Below are positions 1 to 5,081 of a DNA stretch of 5,081 bases, in pieces. This DNA is from Candidatus Bathyarchaeota archaeon (GTDB taxonomy: Archaea; Asgardarchaeota; Lokiarchaeia; Sigyniarchaeales; Sigyniarchaeaceae). A model generated the notes under the pieces. It did not search any database and was not told the DNA's origin. It was given only the letters and a program-made list of their open reading frames with translations. The stretch lies in contig WJJB01000430.1 in NCBI GenBank assembly GCA_014729935.1, positions 1-5,081 on the forward strand, in the 5' to 3' direction. Position numbers and translations under genes: made by a program. Within the stretch, counting starts at the first letter, position 1. Each line of letters begins with the position of its first letter.

Positions 1-987
1 GTGCCATGTTGAATTCCCGATGAGTTTTTGCACGATGAACTTGGAATACTGGTGAGATGCTTGCCTGAACTTATCGCAATCTCGGGTGTTGGTGATGGTC
101 CATACCCCTTGACCGGCATTGGAATACGGGTTCTTCACCACACCGATACCCCCCATGCGCTTGATCCATAACGGCACCTCGGCAATGGAAACATCCCAAA
201 TCGTTTCCGGGGTTCTAATCTTCAAACCCGTGCCAATCAATTCTGAATTCAACAAGTCATATGCCTTGGAGGCAACGAGCTTGTTGCGACCGCCGGATAA
301 ACAGGCGATTATGGGATTCAGGATCATGGTCTTGGTTTTCAATGGGATACGATCCCACGGGCTTTGCGTGACGTACCTGAATGCCGCACGCATGGGTAAC
401 CATTCTCCATCCAGTGATTTGACCTCCAACACGCCATCGCTGGTGAACCGGGTGATTGGATCGCTATCGCCCCGGGGCATGCGTACGAGGAACACTTGCT
501 CTCCAGAGAGATCCGCCATGGCGCTGGCATATCCCGATGCCTCCATGAAGTTCTTGTCGTATATCACGGCAAGACCACCAGCTTTTTCATCCACAGATTC
601 GATCAGAGGGGCAAATGTTTTCGACATCAGGTGGAAGTACCCACCTTGATCCATCTCCTCGATGAATGGCGTGGATTTTTGGCCAGAGGGGCAAGAATTA
701 GTCTCGATCACCATCATGTGCCTGAATCCATCCCCGGTGGTTACAGCAAACAGGTCCGATCCCACCCATCTAAAGAACGATGGTTGATAGGTGACCAGTT
801 CCTCGAGCTTATCCACGTCCACGAACGGATGCAGGTGATGGTAGCGACTGATGATTCGGTCCCGGGTGAAATTGAAGAAATACCTCATCACGGGATGCAA
901 TTGCGCGTTCAATACCCTGGGGTAAAAATGATTGACCACGTCGAATTCACCAGGGGCCACGATGACGAGCTTGCCTTCAGGTTCCAT
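1..987 (-). CDS. ATP-grasp-like protein of unknown substrate (3' end beyond window)
   Basis: An open frame of 329 codons runs on the minus strand from ATG at 987 and leaves the window without a stop, so the C-terminus is missing. An in-frame TAG at 999-997 lies just upstream, and this ATG is the only sensible start. There is no signal peptide or membrane segment, so the protein should be cytoplasmic. Residues 282-295 (GVVKNPYSNAGQGV) resemble the Lys plus glycine-rich nucleotide loop of ATP-grasp enzymes. Upstream are MVIETNSCPSGQKS (92-105), with acidic and Asn residues typical of metal/ATP sites, and a SGGRNK motif (231-236). FIVQKLIGN (317-325) would be the following strand. ATP-grasp enzymes join a carboxylate to an amine or thiol through an acyl-phosphate; the substrate here is unknown. 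The motifs are seen; the fold assignment is inference, and a permuted or divergent member is possible. A large antisense frame (119-649 plus) is a shadow. Confidence 0.85.
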   Translation of the reverse strand, partial: MEPEGKLVIVAPGEFDVVNHFYPRVLNAQLHPVMRYFFNFTRDRIISRYHHLHPFVDVDKLEELVTYQPSFFRWVGSDLFAVTTGDGFRHMMVIETNSCPSGQKSTPFIEEMDQGGYFHLMSKTFAPLIESVDEKAGGLAVIYDKNFMEASGYASAMADLSGEQVFLVRMPRGDSDPITRFTSDGVLEVKSLDGEWLPMRAAFRYVTQSPWDRIPLKTKTMILNPIIACLSGGRNKLVASKAYDLLNSELIGTGLKIRTPETIWDVSIAEVPLWIKRMGGIGVVKNPYSNAGQGVWTITNTRDCDKFRQASHQYSKFIVQKLIGNSTWH

Positions 988-998
988 GTTAAGGTCCT

Positions 999-1003
999 AC
1001 CTC
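999..1003 (-). promoter_or_regulatory. Shine-Dalgarno-like site of the ATP-grasp-like gene
   Basis: GAGGT on the minus strand, 11 bases before the ATG at 987. The spacing is longer than usual in bacteria but close to that of the next gene upstream (AAAGGAG, 11 bases). It supports 987 as the start. Confidence 0.45.
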
Positions 1004-1036
1004 GAATGGTGGTATAGCGTGATAGAAAAGTTCCCA

Positions 1037-1044
1037 TTATTTAA
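1037..1044 (-). promoter_or_regulatory. Putative archaeal TATA box of the ATP-grasp-like gene
   Basis: TTAAATAA on the minus strand in an otherwise mixed-composition gap. Archaeal transcription usually starts about 25 bases downstream of the box, here near 1014. That would give a leader of about 27 bases containing the SD-like site. This suggests the gene can be transcribed independently of the membrane-protein gene upstream. The call rests on motif and spacing only. Confidence 0.45.
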
Positions 1045-1048
1045 CTTC

Positions 1049-1080
1049 ACGCGTGTTTCAAAGGTAATTTGCCGTGAAAC
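1049..1080. repeat. Palindrome and short inverted repeat upstream of the ATP-grasp-like gene
   Basis: CACGCGTG (1049-1056) is a perfect 8-base palindrome lying immediately upstream of the TATA-like box when read on the minus strand. It overlaps an inverted repeat with arms GTTTCA (1055-1060) and TGAAAC (1075-1080), separated by 14 bases. There is no following T-run, so a factor-independent terminator for the gene ending at 1089 is not supported. A binding site for a dimeric regulator is possible but unproven, and arms this short can occur by chance. Confidence 0.25.
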
Positions 1081-1088
1081 CGTGGTCT

Positions 1089-2210
1089 TCAAATGATGAC
1101 TTGGACAACAAATCCCGTGATCACGAGCGCCGTGGTCGTTCGAAGGCGCTTGCGTAGTTGCACGAGCATTGCCTTGGTCCCAACCGGTACTCGTGTTGAT
1201 TTTACCACGAGATAGCCCAACAAGATACAGCCAGGACCGACGATTCCCACGTAAAGTAGCCAATTCCACGTTTTCATGAACGTTGGTATCACCAGGAAGA
1301 TAATTGCCAAGAAGGTGACGATTCGCCATATCTTCATGGATTTCTTGGATGTTGAAGTTTTCTTCATCTTCCTCGTGCTTTTTCCAAGAACATCCCTGCG
1401 AGATATGGCGGTGATGATGGTATCAACCATTTCCTTGGACATCGAAAGATGGAACATACCTGCAGCCATGAATATTCCATGAACAGGTAAATACCCTCCA
1501 TTCACCAGCATCCCGAAGATCAAGCCACCGACCCTGATAGAAGAACGAATGACGAGAACCGTCCAAGCATCCCCACCCAGGAAATGCAACACCAAGAACA
1601 CGACGGGGAAGCACGTGCAGAACGATGTAACAGTGATAAGCATGAATTGGACTTGTCCGATAACGAAACCATGAATCGTTCCAAGAACCATTGCAACCAC
1701 CGTGAGGGTGAAAAATGCCACGAAAATGGCCTTGGCATGCATGGGGTTCCTCGAGTATCCCCCGGTGGACGCGGGGGCAAGTGGTGCCATGAATGGCCGT
1801 GTTCCCCAATGCATGAGGCTGAACTGGAGAGCCAGCATGCCAGAACCCGCGATGACTAGATACACGACAGGTAGGAATGAAAGATTGTGCAGGAACCTGC
1901 TCAAGCCAACCAATGGCCTGGTTGAAAGGATACCAACAACGGTCAATAACGTAGCCTTGAGGGATGAAAACATGTCGAATCCCTTGAGGATCTTCCTGGC
2001 AGGTACACTCCAAGATTTCCTGAAACTCACGCGATTACCATCTCCCGGGATCTCATCCACGCCTGCATCCCCGGCATCCCCAACATGCTGGACATTCTTG
2101 GCATTCCCAGGCCTTGCACCTTCGTGATCCTGGGATGATTTGGATGTCCGTGAATGGCTCGATTTCCCGTGTTTTCCCGGGTTCTCACGCAGGTTCTCTT
2201 CCCGTGTCAT
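1089..2210 (-). CDS. Polytopic membrane protein, possibly SpoIIM-like (373 aa)
   Basis: I do not recognise this gene firmly. Residues 1-75 form a hydrophilic, Ser/Lys/Asp/Gly-rich tail with a small GDAGDAG repeat (44-50), probably disordered and cytoplasmic. About six or seven membrane segments follow, near 84-108, 112-130, 161-186, 190-212, 227-253, 297-335 (probably two) and 357-373. A very basic loop (271-296, with RR and many Lys) lies between the fifth and the next segment. GYLPVHGIFMAAGM (239-252) resembles the 'PHGxxE' helix of SpoIIM/DUF95 membrane proteins, though the glutamate is replaced. That resemblance is the only family clue. The ATG at 2210 is preceded in frame by TGA (2219-2217) and has an AAAGGAG site 11 bases upstream. 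An overlapping out-of-frame ATG lies only one base from the SD and is less likely. Its neighbours are a secreted carbohydrate-enzyme-like protein upstream and a cytosolic ATP-grasp-like protein downstream, so a transport or envelope role is conceivable but is only inference. Confidence 0.8.
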   Translation of the reverse strand: MTREENLRENPGKHGKSSHSRTSKSSQDHEGARPGNAKNVQHVGDAGDAGVDEIPGDGNRVSFRKSWSVPARKILKGFDMFSSLKATLLTVVGILSTRPLVGLSRFLHNLSFLPVVYLVIAGSGMLALQFSLMHWGTRPFMAPLAPASTGGYSRNPMHAKAIFVAFFTLTVVAMVLGTIHGFVIGQVQFMLITVTSFCTCFPVVFLVLHFLGGDAWTVLVIRSSIRVGGLIFGMLVNGGYLPVHGIFMAAGMFHLSMSKEMVDTIITAISRRDVLGKSTRKMKKTSTSKKSMKIWRIVTFLAIIFLVIPTFMKTWNWLLYVGIVGPGCILLGYLVVKSTRVPVGTKAMLVQLRKRLRTTTALVITGFVVQVII

Positions 2211-2221
2211 GATGTCTCATG

Positions 2222-2228
2222 CTCCTTT
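2222..2228 (-). promoter_or_regulatory. Shine-Dalgarno site of the membrane-protein gene
   Basis: AAAGGAG on the minus strand, 11 bases before the ATG at 2210, is the clearest ribosome-binding motif in the window. It decides between two nearby ATGs in favour of 2210. A weak TATA-like CTTATGG (around 2254-2260) lies at a suitable distance, but it falls inside the hairpin described separately and is not convincing. Confidence 0.5.
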
Positions 2229-2250
2229 AGGTTTCATCCTTAATTCTTTT

Positions 2251-2310
2251 CATGCCATAAGCCAACGTGCCATGCAAGAAGTCATCTTGCGTGCACTGGC
2301 TGGAAGCATG
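2251..2310 (-). other. 60-base imperfect hairpin between the lyase-like and membrane-protein genes
   Basis: The two arms pair in four blocks: CATGC/GCATG (2251-2255 with 2306-2310), GCCA/TGGC (2261-2264 with 2297-2300), GTGC/GCAC (2267-2270 with 2293-2296) and GCAAG/CTTGC (2274-2278 with 2286-2290). The apical loop is 7 bases, with small internal loops between blocks, for 18 pairs in all. It begins 13 bases after the stop of the upstream gene on the minus strand. Neither strand has a T-run after it, so it does not look like a simple terminator. An mRNA-processing or stabilising structure, or a mobile-repeat remnant, are alternatives. Confidence 0.45.
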
Positions 2311-2323
2311 CAACTGGAGTGTC

Positions 2324-4582
2324 TTAGATGGTTTCATTGAACACCCGCTCCAAGGTATTGAAATCGATGACAAGTGATTGGCTACCAGATGTGATGACGG
2401 TTCTCTTGCTGCCGAATTCTTGGTGGCAGTACTCATTATCGAATCTATCGTATGGCCCTGTATCCACGATAGTACCATTTACCACCATTGGATCATCCCA
2501 GTCCACGGTGATCACGCCACGGGATGGTGAGACGTATCGGATCTTGTATCCCATCTTGCGGTCATTCATGCTAACACGCGCTTCAGAGATGGCTGCCATA
2601 AACGCATCGAAGGATCCATATTCATCCACGCTGCCGAGCTCGACAATATAGGCATTCTTGCGCCTTGACTTGGTTGCAAACTCGTAATTGGACAGCCATG
2701 TAGAGGGCTCACATGAATACAAGGCAATGTAGCCGTCATCCTTCCTGCCGACGACCCACGTTCCCTTACCCTTATTTCCAGCCCCGGTGATCTCTCGGAT
2801 CTCATCGAATGCCCATTGTGGGAAATAGGCATGGATGGGCGGGTACCAGGAGCCGTTGGCGGGATCCACGTGAATGAGATAATCAAACACAGAAAGCCCG
2901 ATTTCAAGTGCCAGGGGCATCATCACCCTATCATATTGCAAGATGCCAACATTTTTGTAGAAGGTTCCACGAGGCTTCCAACCGCCAATGAATTTACCGC
3001 CCTTGAAGCTCAGCAAGCCATCCCAGTTGGTCCACACGATGGCATGCTTGTCCAAGGATGCCTGCCAAACGTGCTCCTGCATGCAATTCCAGCCTTTTTG
3101 AGAATCCTGCATGCCTGCTAACTGGTAATGCGGTGTTCGGTACACATACCGGTTTTGAGCTTCGAGAGCTACTCCCCGTGTCAATTCTTCTATCTTGCTG
3201 GCATATGTTCCAATGGAAACGCCGTGGATGGCAGCGCTGAACTTGATCAGCTTGACCAAGATATCTGGGCCGAGTACCGTGTCAGGAGGAATGCCATGGG
3301 CGTCAATAACATTAAAACTGGTCTCAATGGCAGGAGCCACCACGGGAGCAGCCATGTGCCACCAGAATATCAGGTCCTCCTCACCGCTACCGATGCCATA
3401 TTGCCTTGCTTCTTCCACGTAAATACCATTTCGATCCTTATGTTCATGGTTCTGGATGGTCTGGTTTGCTATCAGTTCAATAATCGGCGGCGTCTGATAC
3501 GCGTCGCTGGTGCACAAGCACAGGCATCCCATGTCTCCCTTGCTGGAGGACGCGTGATACCCGAGACCCGTCATGATCCATGTAGCCTCCGCGATGCTAT
3601 CCCTCCGGGGCAGGTCCCCCGGGGTACCGATGCGGTTCCGGTTGTAGAGCCTGCCGTTTGCAGTCGCATAGCTCCCATTGTAAAAATGGTTTGCAAGGTC
3701 AAACGCGATGAGATCAAGCACCATCGCGGCTCTTGTAGCAATAGTGGTATTTGCTGCGAAATCCACGAGATTCACCAGTGCAGGGATATCTATACCGAAA
3801 TAAGTAAGGGAAGTCTCGGTGAACCCGATGCAAGCTTTCCAGTCCAGCCAACGGGAGAGCATGAAGGTCGCATGCTCGATGTGCTCTTCACCAGTCATGC
3901 CGGAATTGAGAAACGTTTCGTTGGGATAGAGTTGCCCCGCCAGCAACTCGGAAGTGTGCAATTGAATCATGTGATTCTCGGTGTACATGATTTCAGTATT
4001 CTTAGTGAGCAAGCCTGGCTCGGTGAACCAGTACTTGAACCTGAGCAACGCGTCCTTGATCTTGTCCATTGTTGCTTGACTGAGCATCGGGGTATCCTTG
4101 TCCAAGTAGGCGATCCGTATCAATCCAGTGAGGTCGAACTCCAAGTCTCTTTCGAAGGATGAATATTCATCCGCGATGTCTTGGATGGCAGGTTCATGGG
4201 GCGGGATGCCCCTGTACATCCTCGCGATTTGGGGTGAAAACGAATTACTTGTAACGGCACCATCCAAGTATGCTTCAATCCTTGCCGACGCGTTGAGGTG
4301 TTCCGTGATATCACTCGCCCTTGGTCCATCTTCAGGAATATCGAAGCACGGGGATTTCTCCCGGAGGATTCGTGCGTGGGTAGGGAGGCTGGTGGGATGA
4401 ACTATCACGAGAAACGAGATCGACACGATCAACAATGTCATCCAGCGCACTCTCCGCTTGCTAACCAGCGCGTGCCCATCCTTTTGTTGAAACTTCACCG
4501 GCCACCTGGTAGCCGCGAACCGAGAAATAGTGGAGAAGATTTGATTGGCATGGGATATCATGGTAGATTGATGCACCTGCAT
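2324..4582 (-). CDS. Secreted or membrane-anchored polysaccharide-lyase-like (six-hairpin) protein, 752 aa
   Basis: A basic stretch (KRRVR, 42-46) precedes one hydrophobic segment (48-65) and a THA-R site (68-71) that could be a signal-peptidase site, so the rest should lie outside the cell. Residues about 90-465 look mostly helical. They carry FKYWFTEPG (182-190), TENHMIQLHT (201-210) and ELLAGQLYPNETF (212-224), then a GFTETS stretch (253-258), the layout of an (alpha/alpha) toroid. N203-H204 resembles the Asn-His pair used in several polysaccharide lyases (compare NNH in alginate and heparinase-like lyases). From about 470 the sequence becomes beta-rich: YRTPHYQLAGMQDS (481-494), then QEHVWQASL (502-510), as in the beta-sandwich half of such enzymes. 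Eight N-glycosylation sequons fit an archaeal surface glycoprotein. GCLCLC (352-357) is an odd cysteine cluster. Substrate and chemistry are unknown; a non-catalytic glycan-binding relative is possible. ATG 4582 has GGGGAG 5 bases upstream; ATG 4561 (residue 8) is an alternative. Confidence 0.88.
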   Translation of the reverse strand: MQVHQSTMISHANQIFSTISRFAATRWPVKFQQKDGHALVSKRRVRWMTLLIVSISFLVIVHPTSLPTHARILREKSPCFDIPEDGPRASDITEHLNASARIEAYLDGAVTSNSFSPQIARMYRGIPPHEPAIQDIADEYSSFERDLEFDLTGLIRIAYLDKDTPMLSQATMDKIKDALLRFKYWFTEPGLLTKNTEIMYTENHMIQLHTSELLAGQLYPNETFLNSGMTGEEHIEHATFMLSRWLDWKACIGFTETSLTYFGIDIPALVNLVDFAANTTIATRAAMVLDLIAFDLANHFYNGSYATANGRLYNRNRIGTPGDLPRRDSIAEATWIMTGLGYHASSSKGDMGCLCLCTSDAYQTPPIIELIANQTIQNHEHKDRNGIYVEEARQYGIGSGEEDLIFWWHMAAPVVAPAIETSFNVIDAHGIPPDTVLGPDILVKLIKFSAAIHGVSIGTYASKIEELTRGVALEAQNRYVYRTPHYQLAGMQDSQKGWNCMQEHVWQASLDKHAIVWTNWDGLLSFKGGKFIGGWKPRGTFYKNVGILQYDRVMMPLALEIGLSVFDYLIHVDPANGSWYPPIHAYFPQWAFDEIREITGAGNKGKGTWVVGRKDDGYIALYSCEPSTWLSNYEFATKSRRKNAYIVELGSVDEYGSFDAFMAAISEARVSMNDRKMGYKIRYVSPSRGVITVDWDDPMVVNGTIVDTGPYDRFDNEYCHQEFGSKRTVITSGSQSLVIDFNTLERVFNETI

Positions 4583-4587
4583 TGCAT

Positions 4588-4593
4588 CTCCCC
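4588..4593 (-). promoter_or_regulatory. Shine-Dalgarno-like site for the 4582 start
   Basis: GGGGAG on the minus strand, 5 bases before ATG 4582. A competing AGGTG (4574-4578) lies 12 bases before the in-frame ATG at 4561, a spacing like that of the other two minus-strand genes. The start is therefore not settled; both starts leave the signal or anchor segment intact. Confidence 0.35.
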
Positions 4594-4600
4594 GGGAGCA

Positions 4601-4617
4601 TCACGTGAGCATAAAAG
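4601..4617 (-). promoter_or_regulatory. TATA-like box with adjoining TCACGTGA palindrome, upstream of the lyase-like gene
   Basis: On the minus strand CTTTTATG (4617-4610) is followed at once by the perfect palindrome TCACGTGA (4608-4601). A start about 25 bases after the box would fall near 4588. That leaves almost no leader for ATG 4582 but about 27 bases for ATG 4561, which favours the shorter protein if this is the real promoter. A palindrome between TATA box and start site is a classic place for an archaeal repressor. It is short, so this is only a candidate. Confidence 0.3.
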
Positions 4618-4795
4618 TAAGTGTTCACGAGGGTGATTTTCTTGCAGGGAGAATGGTTTTGCTAGACCTCGCCTTCACACCTTAAATAGGCTTTGCATGG
4701 GAGGTGGTTGCCTTCTAGCATATGGAGTCAATCGTGCTCATCAAATGCTTCTCCTGCACCACGCATGCTTTCTTTTGAAAATATTTACCCGTTTT
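4618..4795. other. Gene-free stretch between the lyase-like gene and the IS region
   Basis: No credible gene is seen. The one notable item is CTTAAATAGG (4681-4690), which reads as a TATA-like box on either strand. On the plus strand it is followed by GGGAGGTG (4699-4706) and an ATG at 4722 opening only 18 codons, and a 40-codon frame from ATG 4696 ends in the downstream stem-loop. Neither peptide resembles anything known. On the minus strand the box could act as a distal promoter of the lyase-like gene, giving a leader of roughly 80-100 bases. Confidence 0.3.
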
Positions 4796-4837
4796 CCGCC
4801 AGAAAGCCACGTCCTTTAGGGCGTGGATGAATGGCGG
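4796..4837 (+). repeat. IS200/IS605-type subterminal stem-loop
   Basis: The outer stem CCGCCA (4796-4801) pairs with TGGCGG (4832-4837). The inner stem CCACG (4807-4811) pairs with CGTGG (4822-4826) and extends through T-G, C-G and C-G pairs to a TTTA loop (4815-4818). The core CGTCCTTTAGGGCG is a form familiar from the ends of IS200/IS605 elements, usually just after tnpB where it also forms the 3' part of the omega RNA. Here it lies about 100 bases upstream of tnpA. It may be the left-end hairpin of this element, or the right end of an older or deleted copy. A TTTTATTT tail follows, so it might also stop transcription on the plus strand. Confidence 0.6.
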
Positions 4838-4882
4838 TTTTATTTCCATCATCAATTTCAAAAATTCAACGCACCACCATGA

Positions 4883-4890
4883 TTTAAATA
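4883..4890 (+). promoter_or_regulatory. Putative archaeal TATA box for tnpA
   Basis: TTTAAATA is the best TATA match in the window. It predicts a start near 4912, leaving about 28 bases of leader before the GTG at 4940. No clear SD is present in that leader. Confidence 0.5.
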
Positions 4891-4939
4891 GAGGGAGTTT
4901 ATTAGAATAATCAGCAACCATCTTTTCTAGTGACCCGAC

Positions 4940-5081
4940 GTGCAATACCAGAAAGAAGGCCATAAAGTCTATTCGCTCTACTACCACGTCATCTTCGTGG
5001 TGAAATATAGGCAAAAGGTGTTTCTGGAAGGTCACGACATCATCGACGATACAAAAGAGAAGATCGTCGAACTTTCGGAAA
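4940..5081 (+). CDS. tnpA: IS200/IS605 family Y1 transposase TnpA (5' fragment, cut by window end)
   Basis: The frame opens after TGA (4931-4933), has no ATG, and starts with GTG at 4940; 47 codons are visible. Residues 8-27 run HKVYSLYYHVIFVVKYRQKV, closely matching the first strand of TnpA proteins, which typically read H-S-V-Y-x-L-x-Y-H-(hydrophobic)3-x-K-Y-R. TnpA is a small (about 130-150 residue) dimeric HUH nuclease. It cuts single-stranded DNA at the element ends through a 5'-phosphotyrosine bond and drives peel-and-paste transposition. The HUH motif and catalytic tyrosine lie beyond the window, so activity cannot be judged. An antisense frame (4715-5035 minus) is a shadow. The lack of an SD and the GTG start suggest weak translation, common in such transposases. 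Confidence 0.85.
   Translation, partial: MQYQKEGHKVYSLYYHVIFVVKYRQKVFLEGHDIIDDTKEKIVELSE

Larger units (their letters stand above)
4796..5081 (+). mobile_element. Left part of an IS200/IS605-family element (runs past window end)
   Basis: A stem-loop typical of IS200/IS605 ends (4796-4837), a TATA-like box (4883-4890) and the start of a Y1-transposase gene (4940 onward) lie in that order on the plus strand. These elements have no terminal inverted repeats or target duplications; they move as single strands through subterminal hairpins. The exact left boundary cannot be set from one copy, so 4796 is the outermost base of the stem-loop. No tnpB is visible to the left; it may lie to the right or be absent. 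Confidence 0.6.

Noticed and set aside
119..1017. Two overlapping plus-strand frames (119-649 and 496-1017)
   Set aside because: Both are antisense to the ATP-grasp-like gene, which is open for 329 codons with an SD and conserved-looking motifs.
1055..1080. Inverted repeat considered as a terminator for the membrane-protein gene
   Set aside because: The arms are only 6 bases with a 14-base spacer and no T-run follows on the minus strand.
1423..2013. A 196-codon minus-strand frame inside the membrane-protein gene
   Set aside because: It is a shifted-frame shadow; the 373-residue frame has clear membrane segments, an SD and a sensible start.
2079..2112. GGCATCCCC/GGCATTCCC near-repeats considered as a CRISPR or iteron-like array
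   Set aside because: The units are very short, irregular and lie inside the low-complexity Gly/Asp/Ala coding tail of the membrane protein.
3128..4162. A 344-codon open frame on the plus strand
   Set aside because: It lies wholly antisense to the 752-residue gene, which has a signal segment, ordered motifs and an SD. The plus-strand translation has no recognisable domain and looks like a mirror of coding bias.
4696..4818. A 40-codon plus-strand frame with a TATA-like box just upstream
   Set aside because: It ends inside the IS stem-loop and has no similarity to TnpB, TnpA or any other protein I recognise; the length is unremarkable by chance.
4715..5035. A 106-codon minus-strand frame over the IS region
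   Set aside because: It runs antisense through both the stem-loop and the TnpA start, whose plus-strand translation matches a known family.

Overview
The window looks archaeal, about half G+C and densely coded. The evidence is AT-rich TATA-like boxes at roughly archaeal distance from several starts, Shine-Dalgarno-like motifs, sequons in a predicted secreted protein, and an archaeal-style IS200/IS605 transposase start at the right edge. The phylum cannot be fixed from this sequence alone. An Asgard archaeon with balanced G+C or a euryarchaeon would both fit.

Positions 1-4582 hold three genes in a row on the minus strand. In transcription order they are: (i) a 752-residue membrane-anchored or secreted protein, with a helical N-terminal half and a beta-rich C-terminal half resembling polysaccharide lyases and other six-hairpin (alpha/alpha toroid) carbohydrate enzymes; (ii) a 373-residue polytopic membrane protein with a long, charged, low-complexity N-terminal tail and a faint resemblance to SpoIIM-like proteins; (iii) the first 329 residues of a cytoplasmic ATP-grasp-like protein that runs off the left edge. 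The gaps are 113 and 101 bases. Each gene has an SD-like motif, and genes (iii) and (i) have their own TATA-like boxes, so separate transcription is at least as likely as one operon. Gap (i)/(ii) contains a 60-base imperfect hairpin; gap (ii)/(iii) contains a short inverted repeat and a palindrome.

Positions 4583-4939 hold the upstream region of gene (i), then a compact stem-loop (4796-4837) of the CGTCCTTTAGGGCG type seen at the ends of IS200/IS605 elements, then a strong TATA-like box. From 4940 to the right edge is the start of an IS200/IS605 Y1-transposase (TnpA) gene on the plus strand, beginning with GTG. No TnpB is visible.

No CRISPR array, tRNA or rRNA was seen. The most unusual items are the poorly characterised lyase-like ectoprotein, the ATP-grasp-like protein of unknown substrate, and the stem-loop that resembles an omega-RNA or right end but lies upstream of tnpA. 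No functional link between the three minus-strand genes is proven by the sequence.
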